Origin: Polytrichum commune
Lineage: Eukaryota > Streptophyta > Polytrichopsida > Polytrichales > Polytrichaceae
Direction: 5' to 3'
Assembly: GCA_950295325.1 (NCBI GenBank)
Contig: OX485803.1
Span: 77,701,554-77,765,553, forward strand
Length of the DNA: 64,000 nucleotides
The notes below the pieces were generated by a model that saw only the letters and a program-made list of their open reading frames with translations, searched no databases and was not told the origin of the DNA. This document shows, in pieces, positions 23,494-34,537 of this stretch. The translations under genes were made by a program, and so were the position numbers. Within the stretch, counting starts at the first letter, position 1; every line of letters begins with the position of its first letter.

Positions 23494-26400
23494 CTAAGTA
23501 GTGAGTGTCAATAGTTCGCGCAAGTGCCGAAATTGATCCGGTGTAAGTGCTTTGGTGAGAATATCAGCAATTTGTTGTAGTGTAGGAATATACTGAATTT
23601 CGATTGAACGAAGAACCACCTGTTCTCGCAAGAAATGGAACTTAACGTCCACGTGCTTAGTACGAGAATGAAATTCAGGGTTAACAGCAAGTCGCATGGC
23701 ACTCTGGCTATCAGTGTAAATGACAATTGGTTTTGACTGCGGAATACCTATACTGGCCAAGAGACGCCTGAGCCATATCACCTCAATAGTTGCAGCATAA
23801 CATGCAATGCACTTGCTATGAGTAGTACTGGTTGCAACACATGGTTGCTTCTTAGAAGCCCAAGAAATCAGACTACCATTGAAGAAAATAACATGTCCAG
23901 AGCGTGATTTGCGATCTTCTACGGCAGCTGCGTAATCTGCATCAGCATATGCGGTGAGATGAAAAGAAACATGCTGGCCACCAAGAGTAAGACGATATCC
24001 AGATGTGCCGTTCAAATACTTAAGTATGCGTCTCACAGCATTGCAGTTCGCAGTTATGGGATAGTTCTTGAATTGAGCTGCATTGTTGACTGCATAGGCT
24101 ATATCAGGCCTAGTCGTAAGTGCAGCAAATTGGAGACTCCCAATGATTTGAGCGAATGGAAAAGTAGTCTTGAAAGTCTCATCAGTAGCATTGGAAGTTG
24201 AATGTAATTGAGCACCAGGTTCTGCAGGAGTGGAAACAGCATGACAATCCTGAAACTTTGTTTTCTGTAACAAGGTGTCAATATAGAGTTTCTGGTCAAT
24301 GTAGATGATACGATGAGACCTGTCTCGATGAATGTGAATCCCAACGTACAACTCAGGGTTCATGTTGACTTTCGTGATGAATACATCTTTCATAAAGTCC
24401 AATACATCTGAGCAGGGCTATTTGAAACCATGAGTCCATCGTCCAAAAATAACATGCTGAGCAATCTGATGCCTTGATGATCCGAGAAATAAACACAGCT
24501 ATCTGCAGGAGATTGTGTAAGCTTGAAAGCTTTCAGCAATCCATCAATTCTGTGATTCCATTCGCGGCTTGATTGTCGCAACCCATGTAGGGCCTTCTTC
24601 AAGTAGCAGATCAAATGCTTCCGAGGAATATCCACATATCCATGCACTTGGTGCATATAAAGCTCTGTATGAAGTAGGGCATTTTAAAAATGCTGTAGTA
24701 ATATCAAACTGGCGGAGTTCCATATCTGTAGTAGCTGCAAGAGTAAGAGCCAATCGAATGCTCTCGTACTTTACAGTAGGAGAAAAAGTTTCCTGGAAGT
24801 CTATACCCGGTGTTTGACTGTAACCTTTCGCCACTAACCTAGCTTTAAATCGTTCGAGGCTACCATCAGGCTTTGGTTTTGTATGCATATACCCATTTAC
24901 ACTTAATGGGTTGTCTGCCTGGAGGAAGTAATCGTAATTCCCAAGTATCATTGGCTATTAATGCATCGAATTCTGCATCCATGGCAGCCTTCCATTCTTT
25001 AGCATGAACAGATTTCAAAGCCTCTTCATATGTTTTTGGCACAGGTGGTAAAGTACCAGCCATGGCTGTGAAACTATAATGCCAATCCCTGTATCTGTCA
25101 GGTTGATGAGTATGCCTTTTAAGGGAAGCTTCTGCGGAAGGTGAGGCTAGAGTAGAAGATGATGCCAGAGGCGATGTGATCATGACAGAAGTATCAGAGA
25201 CATTCTGAGGACTGGAAGTGATAGATGTAGATGGAGAAGTAGAATGCAGAGGAATATCAACAACGATATTTGGTTCTTGATTAGCAGACATAGCAGGATG
25301 GTGCACATAAAGAGATGCACCATAATCATGATGAGAATGAGAAGATGAAGGGGAGGAGTAATCAGGAGAAGGAGAAATATCAAGTAAAACTGGAGGAACA
25401 TGAAGGAATGGAAGACCCGGAGCCATTTGAGGTCGTGTCGAAGGAGGGATGTTAGGAAGCAAAACTGGCGTTGAATTAGAAGAAATTGAGACCGATTCTT
25501 GAAGGTTTTGAATCTTCAGAAATGCACCTTCATCAAATTTCAAATCCCTTGTGAAAATGACCTGTTTCTGGAGGGGATCCCATACCGGATATCCTTTGCT
25601 CTCATCTGAATATCCAGTGAAAATACCTTTGCGGCTCTTTGGTTCCAATTTGTGCCGCAATTTATCAGGAACATGTACAAAAACAGGGCATCCAAATGGT
25701 CGTAAATGAGAGAGAGGGCTTCAATCCTGTGTAGGCCTCAAAAGGAGTGAGATCACCATGAACTCGAGAGCAGACACGATTAAAAGTGTAAACGATATAC
25801 ATCACAGCCTCGGCCCAAAAAGTCATGGATAACTGTGAGTGATATAAACAGCTTCTTATAGCTTCCATTATTGTACGATTGTCTCTTTCGACAACATCAT
25901 TTTGTTCTGGTGAATAGCTGGTGGTAAGATCTCTTCGAATGTTGTTCTGTACAAGATAATTGATGAAGGCCGTACTGCTAAATTCTCCCCCACGATCGGT
26001 TCTCAATGTTTGGATGGTCCTGCCTGTATCCCTAAGAAAAGCAAGAAATAGAGGGAGCCACCTTTTGAAGGTTGACTCATAGGTCCGCAGATGTCTCCAT
26101 GAATCAAATCGCTAGGAAATGTAGCGCGAGTCTGGAAATGGTTCACTGGAAAGGATTTTCTCTGCATTTTGTCAAGCTGACAAGCTGCATAGAGTTCTGT
26201 GACTTCCTGGGTAGTAAGATGTAATCCAGTCACAACACCATTATGCACCATCTTCTTTATCATATCATAATGTAAGTGACCAAGACGATGATGCCACATC
26301 TGCAAAGATTGTTGGTTCTCTTTGAGCGAAATATTACCATAAGATACTGTATAGAGACTAGTAACATGAGGTAAAAGAACTATGAAGTCAAGGATGTACA

Positions 26401-27199
26401 TATCCTGGATGAGACGACCTGTCATGCGGATCTCATTATTCTTGATAAAATGGCAGTGCGTAGCTGTTCCTACAAAGTGAATGGAATGTTTCATAGCTAT
26501 GAGAGTAGTTGAGAACAAATTGCACTGGAGACCAGAGACAAAGCACATTCTCAAGAAGTACCACCTCAGTTTTGCGCGGAAGTTGAACGAGGACTTTGAT
26601 AGTACCTGTGCCGGCTACATAACACTGATGACCAGCTACTGCATTGATCGGCCAAGAAGTATGAGCCGGAAGTGGTTGATAGGATGAAAACCACTGAAGA
26701 TTATGCGACATATGTTTATTTGCACTAATATCTGCGATCCACAAGTTCTATATGTCGGAAGATGATAAGAGTGGATTAGAGACCATGTAGGCACGACTAA
26801 TAACATCAGGGTAATATGACGAATTAGAAGATAAATCATAATCATGAGGAAGAAGCTCATGAGGTGGAGGCTCATAAGATTCAGTGTTGACATCAAATTT
26901 TGACATATGTGATGTTAAGTGATAGATATCATCTGGAGAAAAAGAATGATGAGCAGGAATTGCTTCAGCAAGGCTAGCACGGGTCGATTTGAGAGGAGGA
27001 ATCATGTCACAACCTTTGTGGCGATCTGGACATTCTTGCCACTTGTGGCCAATTCTTCCACAACAATTGTACCGGGTACGAGCCTTGAGTGCTGCAAGTT
27101 CCATTGCCCTGGGTGATTTGAAAATGACGAGGAAGAAGACACATATGGAGTTTGTCGATCACCATAGGATGTATGGGGAGCCGAAGTAGAAAATTGCGG
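23494..27199 (-). pseudogene. Copia pol region (protease, integrase, reverse transcriptase, RNase H), broken
   Basis: Reading the minus strand from about 27100, there is a zinc knuckle with one cysteine replaced (YNCCGRIGHKWQEC) and a protease start with a damaged active site (WIADISANKHM, family DSGA). Next come the pre-integrase zinc region with WHHRLGH, then integrase with DRGGEFSS and a DVVERDNRTIMEA motif. The reverse transcriptase has YEEALKS and KARLVAKGYSQ and a weakened catalytic box (FLDDGLM). RNase H carries SWASKKQ, YTDSQSA and TKHVDVKFHFLREQ and ends at 23494. At least four frame changes separate these blocks. All domains are recognisable, but several catalytic residues are lost. 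Confidence 0.92.
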
Positions 27200-27207
27200 T
27201 GCATAGT

Positions 27208-27620
27208 CTCGGGGAGTGCACTTAAAGTTAAGACTAGGAATCACGTGAGTGCGTACTTTTGACCCCCCTATGTATGTACTAAAAAATCATCTAAAAATTG
27301 TAAAAAAAAATTGAAGTTGTTAAAAACAATCTAAAATTCTTTTTGTATAAATTTCAAAAAATAATCAATTGTAAATATTTTAAATTGATTTTTGAAGCAA
27401 AAAACAACGCATTTTAGTTCAAACTTCTATCATTTTTTAAAATAAAATTTAATAAATTTTCGTCCTGAAATTTATACCAAGTGATAGATATATACGTAAT
27501 GATTTGGCACTTAAAAATTCTTAATTTAAAAACTATTTTAAGGCCAAGTATTGTAGGGGGTATGCCATTAAAACACACTCACGTGTATTCCTAATCTTAA
27601 CTTTAAGTGCACTCCCCGAG
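27208..27620. mobile_element. MITE 1, hAT-like, inserted in copia gag
   Basis: The 413-bp element has terminal inverted repeats of about 45 bp, beginning CTCGGGGAGTGCACTTAAAG. It is flanked by a perfect 8-bp target duplication, TGCATAGT, at 27200-27207 and 27621-27628. An 8-bp duplication is typical of the hAT superfamily. The interior is AT-rich without coding capacity. A CACGTG hexamer lies about 35 bp from each end. Removing the element and one duplication copy rejoins the interrupted gag frame. Confidence 0.92.
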
Positions 27621-27628
27621 TGCATAGT

Positions 27629-28382
27629 GTGAACCGGTTGGATGATAGCCGCGACCTGTGTTGGCAGAGATGTGCCAACGAACAGGACTCCCACGGCGAC
27701 CATGACTCCCACTGTGTTTGGAGGAGATATAAGCGGCATAAGGCACGCTGGAAGATGACTTGTTTGAGTAGTATGCTTTGGTATCAGGAGATGCTTCTTC
27801 AACTAGGCGTCGTTTGATCTTGGTTTCTTCCTTGAATAAACGGAGTTGAAGATTCGCAAATGTACGTTCATCCAGTGGAGTGCTATCCCAAGCAGTAATG
27901 AAAGAATCAAAGCGTTCGGGTAAATTGGTGGTGAGCTTGGAGATGAGCGTGTCGTTATTGAAGGTAGTGTCACCAATCTCGGTAAGCTCACTGAAAATGA
28001 ATTGGAGCTGTCCAATGTACTCCGAGATAGATTGTTGAGGTTGTAGCTTAGCATTGAAGAAACACCGTTGAAGTTCATGGACATCCTCACTGGACTTGTG
28101 TTCATAGTTGGATAAGAGTGTATTCTAGATTTCGGTAGAAGTAGTATAATGTAATAAAGGAGTCAAGATACGACGCTCAACCGAATTACAAAGGAGAGTG
28201 AATGCAAAATATTCACGAGCTTGCCAATTCTCTTTATCAGCAGCTTCGGCAAGGGTTTCAGTGCCATTGACTATGGTGAGGATCTGCTTGTATTGAAGCA
28301 GGGATCTCATTTGCCACTTCCAAATGTGGAAATCATCGCCATTGAAGCGGGCGATACCGTTGAGTTCTTTGTCTAGCGACAT
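27629..28382 (-). pseudogene. Copia gag, broken
   Basis: The region starts at the methionine at 28382 and reads FNGDDFHIWKWQMRSLLQYK and related sequence, typical of the plant copia gag domain that begins with an F-x-G-x-x-[YF]-x-x-W pattern. A nonsense codon follows at about 28125, and the frame then continues with DERTFANLQLRL-type sequence to the MITE at 27620. The zinc knuckle lies beyond the MITE. Confidence 0.85.
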
Positions 28383-28468
28383 AGAAAAAACATAAAATCA
28401 AGAAAATCAAGAAAATCAAGAACGGCAAAAACAACGAAACATCTAAGCAGCGGACAATGCGTGAGAAC

Positions 28469-28479
28469 GGCCCATAACC
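28469..28479 (-). other. Copia primer binding site complementary to the initiator-Met tRNA anticodon region
   Basis: The plus strand reads GGCCCATAACC three bases inside the 5' LTR. This is the sense sequence of the anticodon loop region of eukaryotic initiator tRNA-Met, so the element's minus strand (GGTTATGGGCC) is complementary to it. Drosophila copia is known to prime from the same internal part of a cleaved initiator tRNA. Most plant copia elements pair with the tRNA 3' end instead. Confidence 0.8.
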
Positions 28480-28482
28480 TTT

Positions 28483-28725
28483 TGTAATCTTAACATACAC
28501 AAGAAGATGGTGATGACACAGATATATTTCACAAGACAAATTACAATCACAATAAGCATTGTAATGCTCTTCTCAACTCTTACTTGTAGTGACTGTCAAT
28601 ACTAATGTATCTTATGGAATCTTCTAGTATCATTTTTTCTCAGTTTATCAACTACCTACTAATGCGACAACTAGTTACTAACCCTAACCTGAAACTAACT
28701 AAACAACTAATAACTAACTAATCCA
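28483..28725 (-). repeat. 5' LTR of the copia element
   Basis: This is the partner of 23194-23432 with few differences, including a four-base indel. It ends on its right at the conserved CTAATCCA. Confidence 0.92.
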
Positions 28726-31029
28726 AAAGAGATCAGATGTCAACTACATTATAATCTGTAATTTTGAAAAAAATTAAATACAAAATCTAAATTACGATGA
28801 TTACTTGAAGTACTAATAGTAAAGAAAATTCATAAAAATATTAAAATAATATGAAAAATTTACCAAATGTGTATATTACAGTGGAAAACGTTAGGATTCT
28901 ATGCTTAAAAAATATTTCTAAATTTGGAAATACAATGGGAAAACCTAAAACCATGGATCACCATGGAGGAGCCATGGTAATACACCCTGATCTTGTAATT
29001 GCTACAAATTATGCAATTTTAGAAAATTTTCAAAATTTGAAAATGGAGTAGAAACTAGATTTCGTAAGCTACATTTTCTTAGTCAAGCTTGAATTCAAAG
29101 AATATCATCTCAATGGCCAAAATTGTATTTCAAGTGTAATAAAAAATGATCAAACAAATTTGGTCGTTTAGGCGTTTAGGTTAAACTCTTTTATAAAAAT
29201 GTGAGTAACTTGAGCACAAATACTTCAAATCACAAAGTTCTTTTTGGAACTGAAAGGTTACTTGAAAATGAAAGTATTCTTAGTTGAACAACACTCAAAA
29301 TAAGTTAGTCTACTATGTATAATTGAGCCTTGAAAGTTTGATCACAACACATGTTCTTCTCATTCAACTCATATACATTCTTTACAACCTCATTGAATTC
29401 TGTCCACATCTCATGCATAAAAACTTCAAATCACAAAGTTCGTTTTAGAGGTGATAGACGACTTGGCCTTCTAACTTTCCTTAGTTGAAAATCTTTCAAA
29501 ATAAAATCATTTGGTGTGGTTAATTGTGCATCAAAATCTTTGTTATTAGCACTTCATGGTCAAAGTGGTTTGAAAACTTTAAAAAACTAAACCCGAGGAG
29601 CTTGCTTTATTCTAAAAGAGTTAAGAAAATTTTCTTTATTCCTAATTTAGCTTGTATTGGATATCAATATGACTAGAGATAAGATTGCACAATCATATAG
29701 ACGTACACAAAGGCATATGAACAATGCTTGGAATGAGATGATCTCATGCTCTCCTTGCTTTGCATTTCATTTTTTTTCTTCTTTTCATTGGTACATACAA
29801 ACATATGGGATAACTCCTATCCCTCTTTGGACTAACATTGTAGCCTTATTCTAACCTTATTCTTGTTCATGCCTCTTCCATTATATTTCTATTGACTACA
29901 AGCAATCTAATGCTCTACTTTCTATAGCTTGGACCCTTGTGATTTACACAATAAGTTATTTCTTGCTTGAAATCTCTTGTTGGGTTGGGGTGCTAACAAC
30001 ATTTGGGGGAATGTAAAGACACATTTGGATGGATGTACATGATTTTAGATGAGTGTAAATGTTTCATTCATATTCAAGGATGTAAATGCTTTAATGTTAC
30101 CGGCAACAAATTGAAGAGTGCAACTAGATGTTGTTTTGGAAAAGTAAAATTTAAAGTCATCTACTGTAAGTGATTCCCTTCCATGATATGTGCTTTGCCA
30201 TAATTACTCATTCCTTGTTACTTGTACTAGTGATATTTTGTTGCTATACATGAGGAAGTTGATATTGACCACTTCTACGAAATGGATATTAATGGTTGGT
30301 GTTGATAGTGACATAGAGGGAAAGGTGGTAAGAGATTAACCCTTAACCCCTAAACGACCGTCCCCTTTTCAATGTAGCCAAACTTCAATCTATAGCTCAA
30401 TTTCTTGTTTTTAATTTGAATAAAATATTTTTTAGAGATGAACTATATGTTTACTATACATCTTGAAGTTTTCATAATTTTCTCTTGGAATTTGAATTTA
30501 TTATGATTTTCATAAGCTTTATGTCTTCAGAAACTCTTATTAATTACAATAAATATCCAAAATTTATGAAATTTTTATGTTAAGTGTAAATAAAAACTAA
30601 AAAACCTTTGATGTATTTAAAGTTTACATGAAGTTTTTAATTTAACAAATTTGATAGGAAAACTATGTTGAAGAACAAATTGGCTCTTGACCCATTGAAT
30701 TGGTAATTGCTATAAAATATTCAATAATAGGAATTTTGATGAATCGTAAAGTGGAATTAAAACTAGACTTGATTACCTTACTTTGTTAGTTCAACTTGAT
30801 TAAAAAAATGTTTTCAAAATGAAAACTAAGTTTGACTAGAGAAGGGACACAATATGTCTTCTTTGTCCTTTAAGGTTAAAGGTCAAAGCAAGTCCCACAA
30901 GCTTGTTTTGAGAGAATAATGAAGAAAACAATGGATTTTCTCAACCAAAATTGAAATTGATTGTTGCTTTGGAAAAGGTGATGAAAAAGAGAGGCTAAAT
31001 ATAGTGGAAAAAATAGTGGATACCAACCC
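28726..31029. other. Gene-poor AT-rich region
   Basis: Nothing coding was recognised. Several short direct repeats of the type TTCAAATCACAAAGTTC occur around 29225 and 29430, which suggests an old duplicated segment. Confidence 0.5.
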
Positions 31030-31705
31030 TTTTCTCACCGTTCATCACGCACTTGGAAAATTGATCTGGAGTAATGAGATCTTTGAAGTCTTCCAACTTA
31101 AGGATTCCAAAACCTTCAACATGGTGGAGCTTATGAACTAAATTCATCTTGACGTGATCACTTTTGGTGGATTTGAAAGGAAGAACAATGATGAATATAT
31201 TAAATCTATTAACAAAGTAGTGAAAATCAATGAGAAATTTTAGGATACCTTAACAAGCATACATGTTGACATCGTGCATAGCTTTTAGGAGAATGACCAC
31301 CAAATCGGCTGGTTGAAGCAATATACAATGAAGAGAATAATGCCACTCTACATCTTGAGGATAAACTCTATCAAAATGAAAGCGCTAAGTTGTGATGCGA
31401 TGGTTACCCTCCCAAACGTAGAACATCTCCCCATCAAACCTCTCAAAATCATGGTCACTTTCAAATATATTTTCAAATGATTTATTGCATGATTGCCAAT
31501 GCTCTCTCCATATCTCTGGATCAACGTGAATTAACTGATTATGGTACTAATTCACAATGCTCTTCACACATTGCCTAAAGATAGGCATGCTATGTCCGGC
31601 ATGGAATCTTTGCCAGAAACAATTCTAGCTCCCCTTGGTTTTTTCCGAATAACCACCTTCCATCCAAGATTGTTCAAGTCATCTGCAAAGAAAACTTGTT
31701 CAACA

Positions 31706-32392
31706 CAGGGTTGTCTATCCCGATGTCATGACGGTGTCGTGCCGTCATGACATGTCGTGTCCTGACGGACCCCTCCGTCACGACACAATAAGGTCCACGT
31801 AGGGTCAACCTAGGGGGAAGCTAATAGGGTGGGTAAAATACTTACCTTCTTGCCAAGGTGGCGTCCTATGTGGCAGAAAAGGCCGACGTGGACGTGGATA
31901 TGCCTAGCGCCAAGTAAACCATTTTGCCATTCTGTTTATCATTCTGTTAAAATCAAAGTAGTAAAATATGACTAAGGAGGGTGTGGGGCGGACGGGGGAC
32001 GAGGGTGGGGCGGACGGGGGCGGACGGGGGGGAGGCAGATGGGGGAGGCAGATGGGGGAGGGGGGTGGGGCGGACGGGGGCGGATGGGGCGGGAACGGGG
32101 GCGGACAGGGGGGCAGACAGGGGGGGAAAGGGGGCGGACGGGGGGGCGGATGGGGGCGGGAGCAGGGCGGACGGGCACTAGTAATTTTTTCCCCACTTTA
32201 CCTCTACTTTACTGACATGTCATCACAGGTGGACATCTTACATCCTATGTGTCCGAAATGGGGTAATGTAATTACACACAGAATTCGGTAAAATTCAAGT
32301 CCGTCAGGATAAAGACAACATCCGGCATAATGTCGTGACGACACAACATTATGCCGAGATTAGCCTCCGTCACGACACAATAGACAACCCTA
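31706..32392. mobile_element. Non-autonomous hAT-like element with a G-rich core
   Basis: The 687-bp element has 13-bp terminal inverted repeats ((C/T)AGGGTTGTCTAT) and a perfect 8-bp target duplication, GTTCAACA, at 31698-31705 and 32393-32400. Both features are diagnostic of the hAT superfamily. Just inside each end the same-orientation sequence CTCCGTCACGACACAATA appears (31773-31790 and 32365-32382), along with several TGTCGTGACG-like motifs that could be transposase binding sites. There is no transposase. It is inserted in copy A of the SWIM family. Confidence 0.93.
31975..32180. repeat. G-rich GGGGCGGACG-type array
   Basis: About 200 bp consists of runs of 3-7 G separated by CGGAC, GGCAGAT or similar short spacers. 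Open frames through it encode only Gly/Arg/Asp or Pro/Arg low-complexity products and are not genes. The density of G-runs would allow G-quadruplex formation on the plus strand. Confidence 0.85.
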
Positions 32393-33417
32393 GTTCAACA
32401 TGGAGTGGAAATGCAAAAGATTCGGCCGATAATGATATTAATTTGTCGAATTTCAGGCTAAAACCATAATCATCTCACTTCATAGTAGCATTTTGGCCAA
32501 CCATGTTTGCAATCACCTACTTACAATACAACAGACGGATGCTAAGATATGAGCAATGAGCAGTGAGCATTGACCTGTGAGCAGTATCACATGAGCAGTG
32601 AGCGGTAATATGTGAGCGATGATGCCATATTTAGTAATTATGCATGATTTTAGGGTCCATAATCTAAATTTGGTAATATATTTTAATTCAATTTTCAATT
32701 GTAAATTACTAATATTCTGAATAAACAACAATGAAAGAAGCCTATTACCATGGATACTTTAAGAAACTATTAGTCCATTGTTGATTCTTATTATAACAAT
32801 CCACGCCAATACATGTCATTTATTGACATTTTCAAGTATGTGGTTGAACACAACACTTGAAACATTACTCACACTCAACATTACAACACCGGCAAGTTCA
32901 AGTTGTCGCATGACCTCATTGTAGGCATACGTTGGAGCGTGTATAAACTTATCGTTGTTGCAATTCACCTTGCACAGAAATCTAAACACATAATAAAAAT
33001 GTTTGCAATGCACCTATTTCTCTTTTGTTCCCAAAGTTTGAGATGACATTTTTGTAAAGTTTGGGCATGTGAATGTGGGATGTCGCCAATTATGATATGG
33101 TATGAGATATCCTCCTTAGAGATGATGTTGATTATCACTCCAAATCCTAGATATGAAATGGCAGTCACTCCAACAACATAATAACTGTCCATGAGTCCAA
33201 CACTCTCTCATTTGTTTTTGTGATCTGCCGTGGGTGTTGTTGGATTGCAACACACTGTCTTCGAGAATATGGTAGTTGGGTGGGTGTCCAGTTTTGGGGG
33301 TACACAAAAATGCGACCGAAGAATCGGGAGTATCATAATTGTTGAAAACATACGATGTGGAGAAATGGCTTCCCTCTGCTGCAATTGGAACTCGGCGTCT
33401 TTGAACGCCAAAACCCA

Positions 33418-34480
33418 AAACCCATCTAGCCAACCGACCACTCAGCTCCGCCTTGTTGACCAAGAACTTGATCGCCATGTGATCGACAAAGAAAACCACT
33501 GGATTACACAAAAGGTAATGGCGAAATTTCTTGACCGAGAAGACCATGGCCAAGCACTCCCTGTCCGTGGTAGAATAATTCCTCTCTGCCCGTGTCAACT
33601 GTCGGCTCGCATAAGCCACAGGTTGATCCTTCTTTTTTCCCCCTTTGTTTGACATAATGCACTACCTATAACTTCTGAGCTAGCATCACAAAACACATGA
33701 AAAGGTTTTTTCCCAGTCCGGTGGCACCAACACCGAATAGGTGCTCAATTTATCCCTCAATTCATCGAATGCCCTTTGGCAAGCCTCTATCCACTCAAAC
33801 CTACAATCCTTCCTAAGCAACTGAGTAATGGGAACGACTATCTTGAAAAAATTAGGAATCAACTCTCTATACCAACCCACGTCTCCTAACAACTTGGTTA
33901 TACCCTTAGCGTTAGTGGAAGTAGGCAATCCATCAATTACCGTGATCTTGTCGGGATCCGACTTTCTCCCCTTTTCACTCACCCTATAACCCAATAGGAC
34001 TCCCTTGTGGACACCTAAGAATATCTTATCCGGGTTCAAAGCCAACTGCATTTATCTACACCTAACCAAAACCTCTCGTACACATTCTATATGTTGATTA
34101 GAATTCGACTGAGTGTTAAAATCATCGATGAAGACTGTCATGAATTTGTATAGCAAGTCGGTGAAGATGTACATGACGAGCCTCTGAAATGTGGCCAGAG
34201 CGTTACACAAACCAAATGGCATGACTACCCACACAAACGTGCCCCACGGAGTAGTAAAGGCCGTCTTGTGAACATCTTGTAATGCTATGGCGATTTGGTT
34301 ATAACCCGCATAACCATCCATGAACGTATAGCAAGTATGCCCTCCTATCTCATCTAAAAGAAGAGTGATGAATGGTAGAGGAAAATGATCATTTTGTATA
34401 CAAACATTTAGTTTCCTATAATTCACACACACCCTCAACTTCCCATTTTTTTTTCCACCAAGACCATCGGAAAGACCCAA
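33418..34480 (-). pseudogene. Gypsy 2 reverse transcriptase and RNase H, broken
   Basis: 34480-34052 carries the N-terminal half of reverse transcriptase: RVCVNYRKLN, FPLPFI and MPFGLCNALATFQR. Its catalytic box reads FIDD where the family has YxDD. 34051-33686 continues with LGYRVSEKGRKSDPDK and the thumb region. 33655-33418 carries RNase H with AYASRQLTRAERNYSTTDRE and VDHMAIKFL. Frame changes at about 34052 and 33680 break the gene. The last open frame runs on into SWIM sequence. Confidence 0.9.
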
Positions 34481-34537
34481 TCCGTAATCTCCACCGGCTT
34501 AATAAACCCAGCCTTCAACAATCTCTCTAATTCTACC

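Larger units (their letters stand above)
23194..28725 (-). mobile_element. Ty1/copia LTR retrotransposon, decayed, with a nested MITE
   Basis: The two LTRs are 23194-23432 and 28483-28725 (about 240 bp, TG...CA ends, highly similar). Internal order on the minus strand is primer site, gag, protease, integrase, reverse transcriptase, RNase H, polypurine tract. That order, with integrase before reverse transcriptase, defines Ty1/copia. The element is 5.5 kb including a 413-bp MITE. No clean 5-bp target duplication was found (ACTTT on the left, AAAAG on the right). Frameshifts and stops in gag and pol show it cannot move on its own. Confidence 0.93.
31030..33418 (-). pseudogene. SWIM/MULE-like family copy A: SWIM exon and downstream ParB-like frame, split by a hAT element
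   Basis: On the minus strand 33418-32820 is closely similar to the 3' part of copy B (45649-46130 and 47096-47170): FQLQQREA, the TVDHKNK/TADHKNK block and YYVVG-TAI-Y-GFGV. The SWIM zinc signature is damaged: copy B has CTC, here SHA. A diverged non-coding stretch with GAGCAATGAGCAGTGAGC-like repeats follows in both copies. After the hAT insertion, 31700-31030 reads DDLNNLGWKVVIRKKPRGAR, PEIWREHWQSCNKSFENIF and FYVWEGNHRI, with stops. The G-N-H-R box after a hydrophobic strand resembles ParB/sulfiredoxin folds, but this is inference from one motif. The right end is fused directly to gypsy 2 RNase H. Confidence 0.7.

Noticed and set aside
23189-28730. A 5-bp target duplication for the copia element
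   Set aside because: The flanks ACTTT and AAAAG are complementary inverted rather than direct, so no duplication can be claimed.
31968-32291. Glycine-rich and proline/arginine-rich open frames
   Set aside because: They are produced by the G-run array inside the hAT element and have no independent support.
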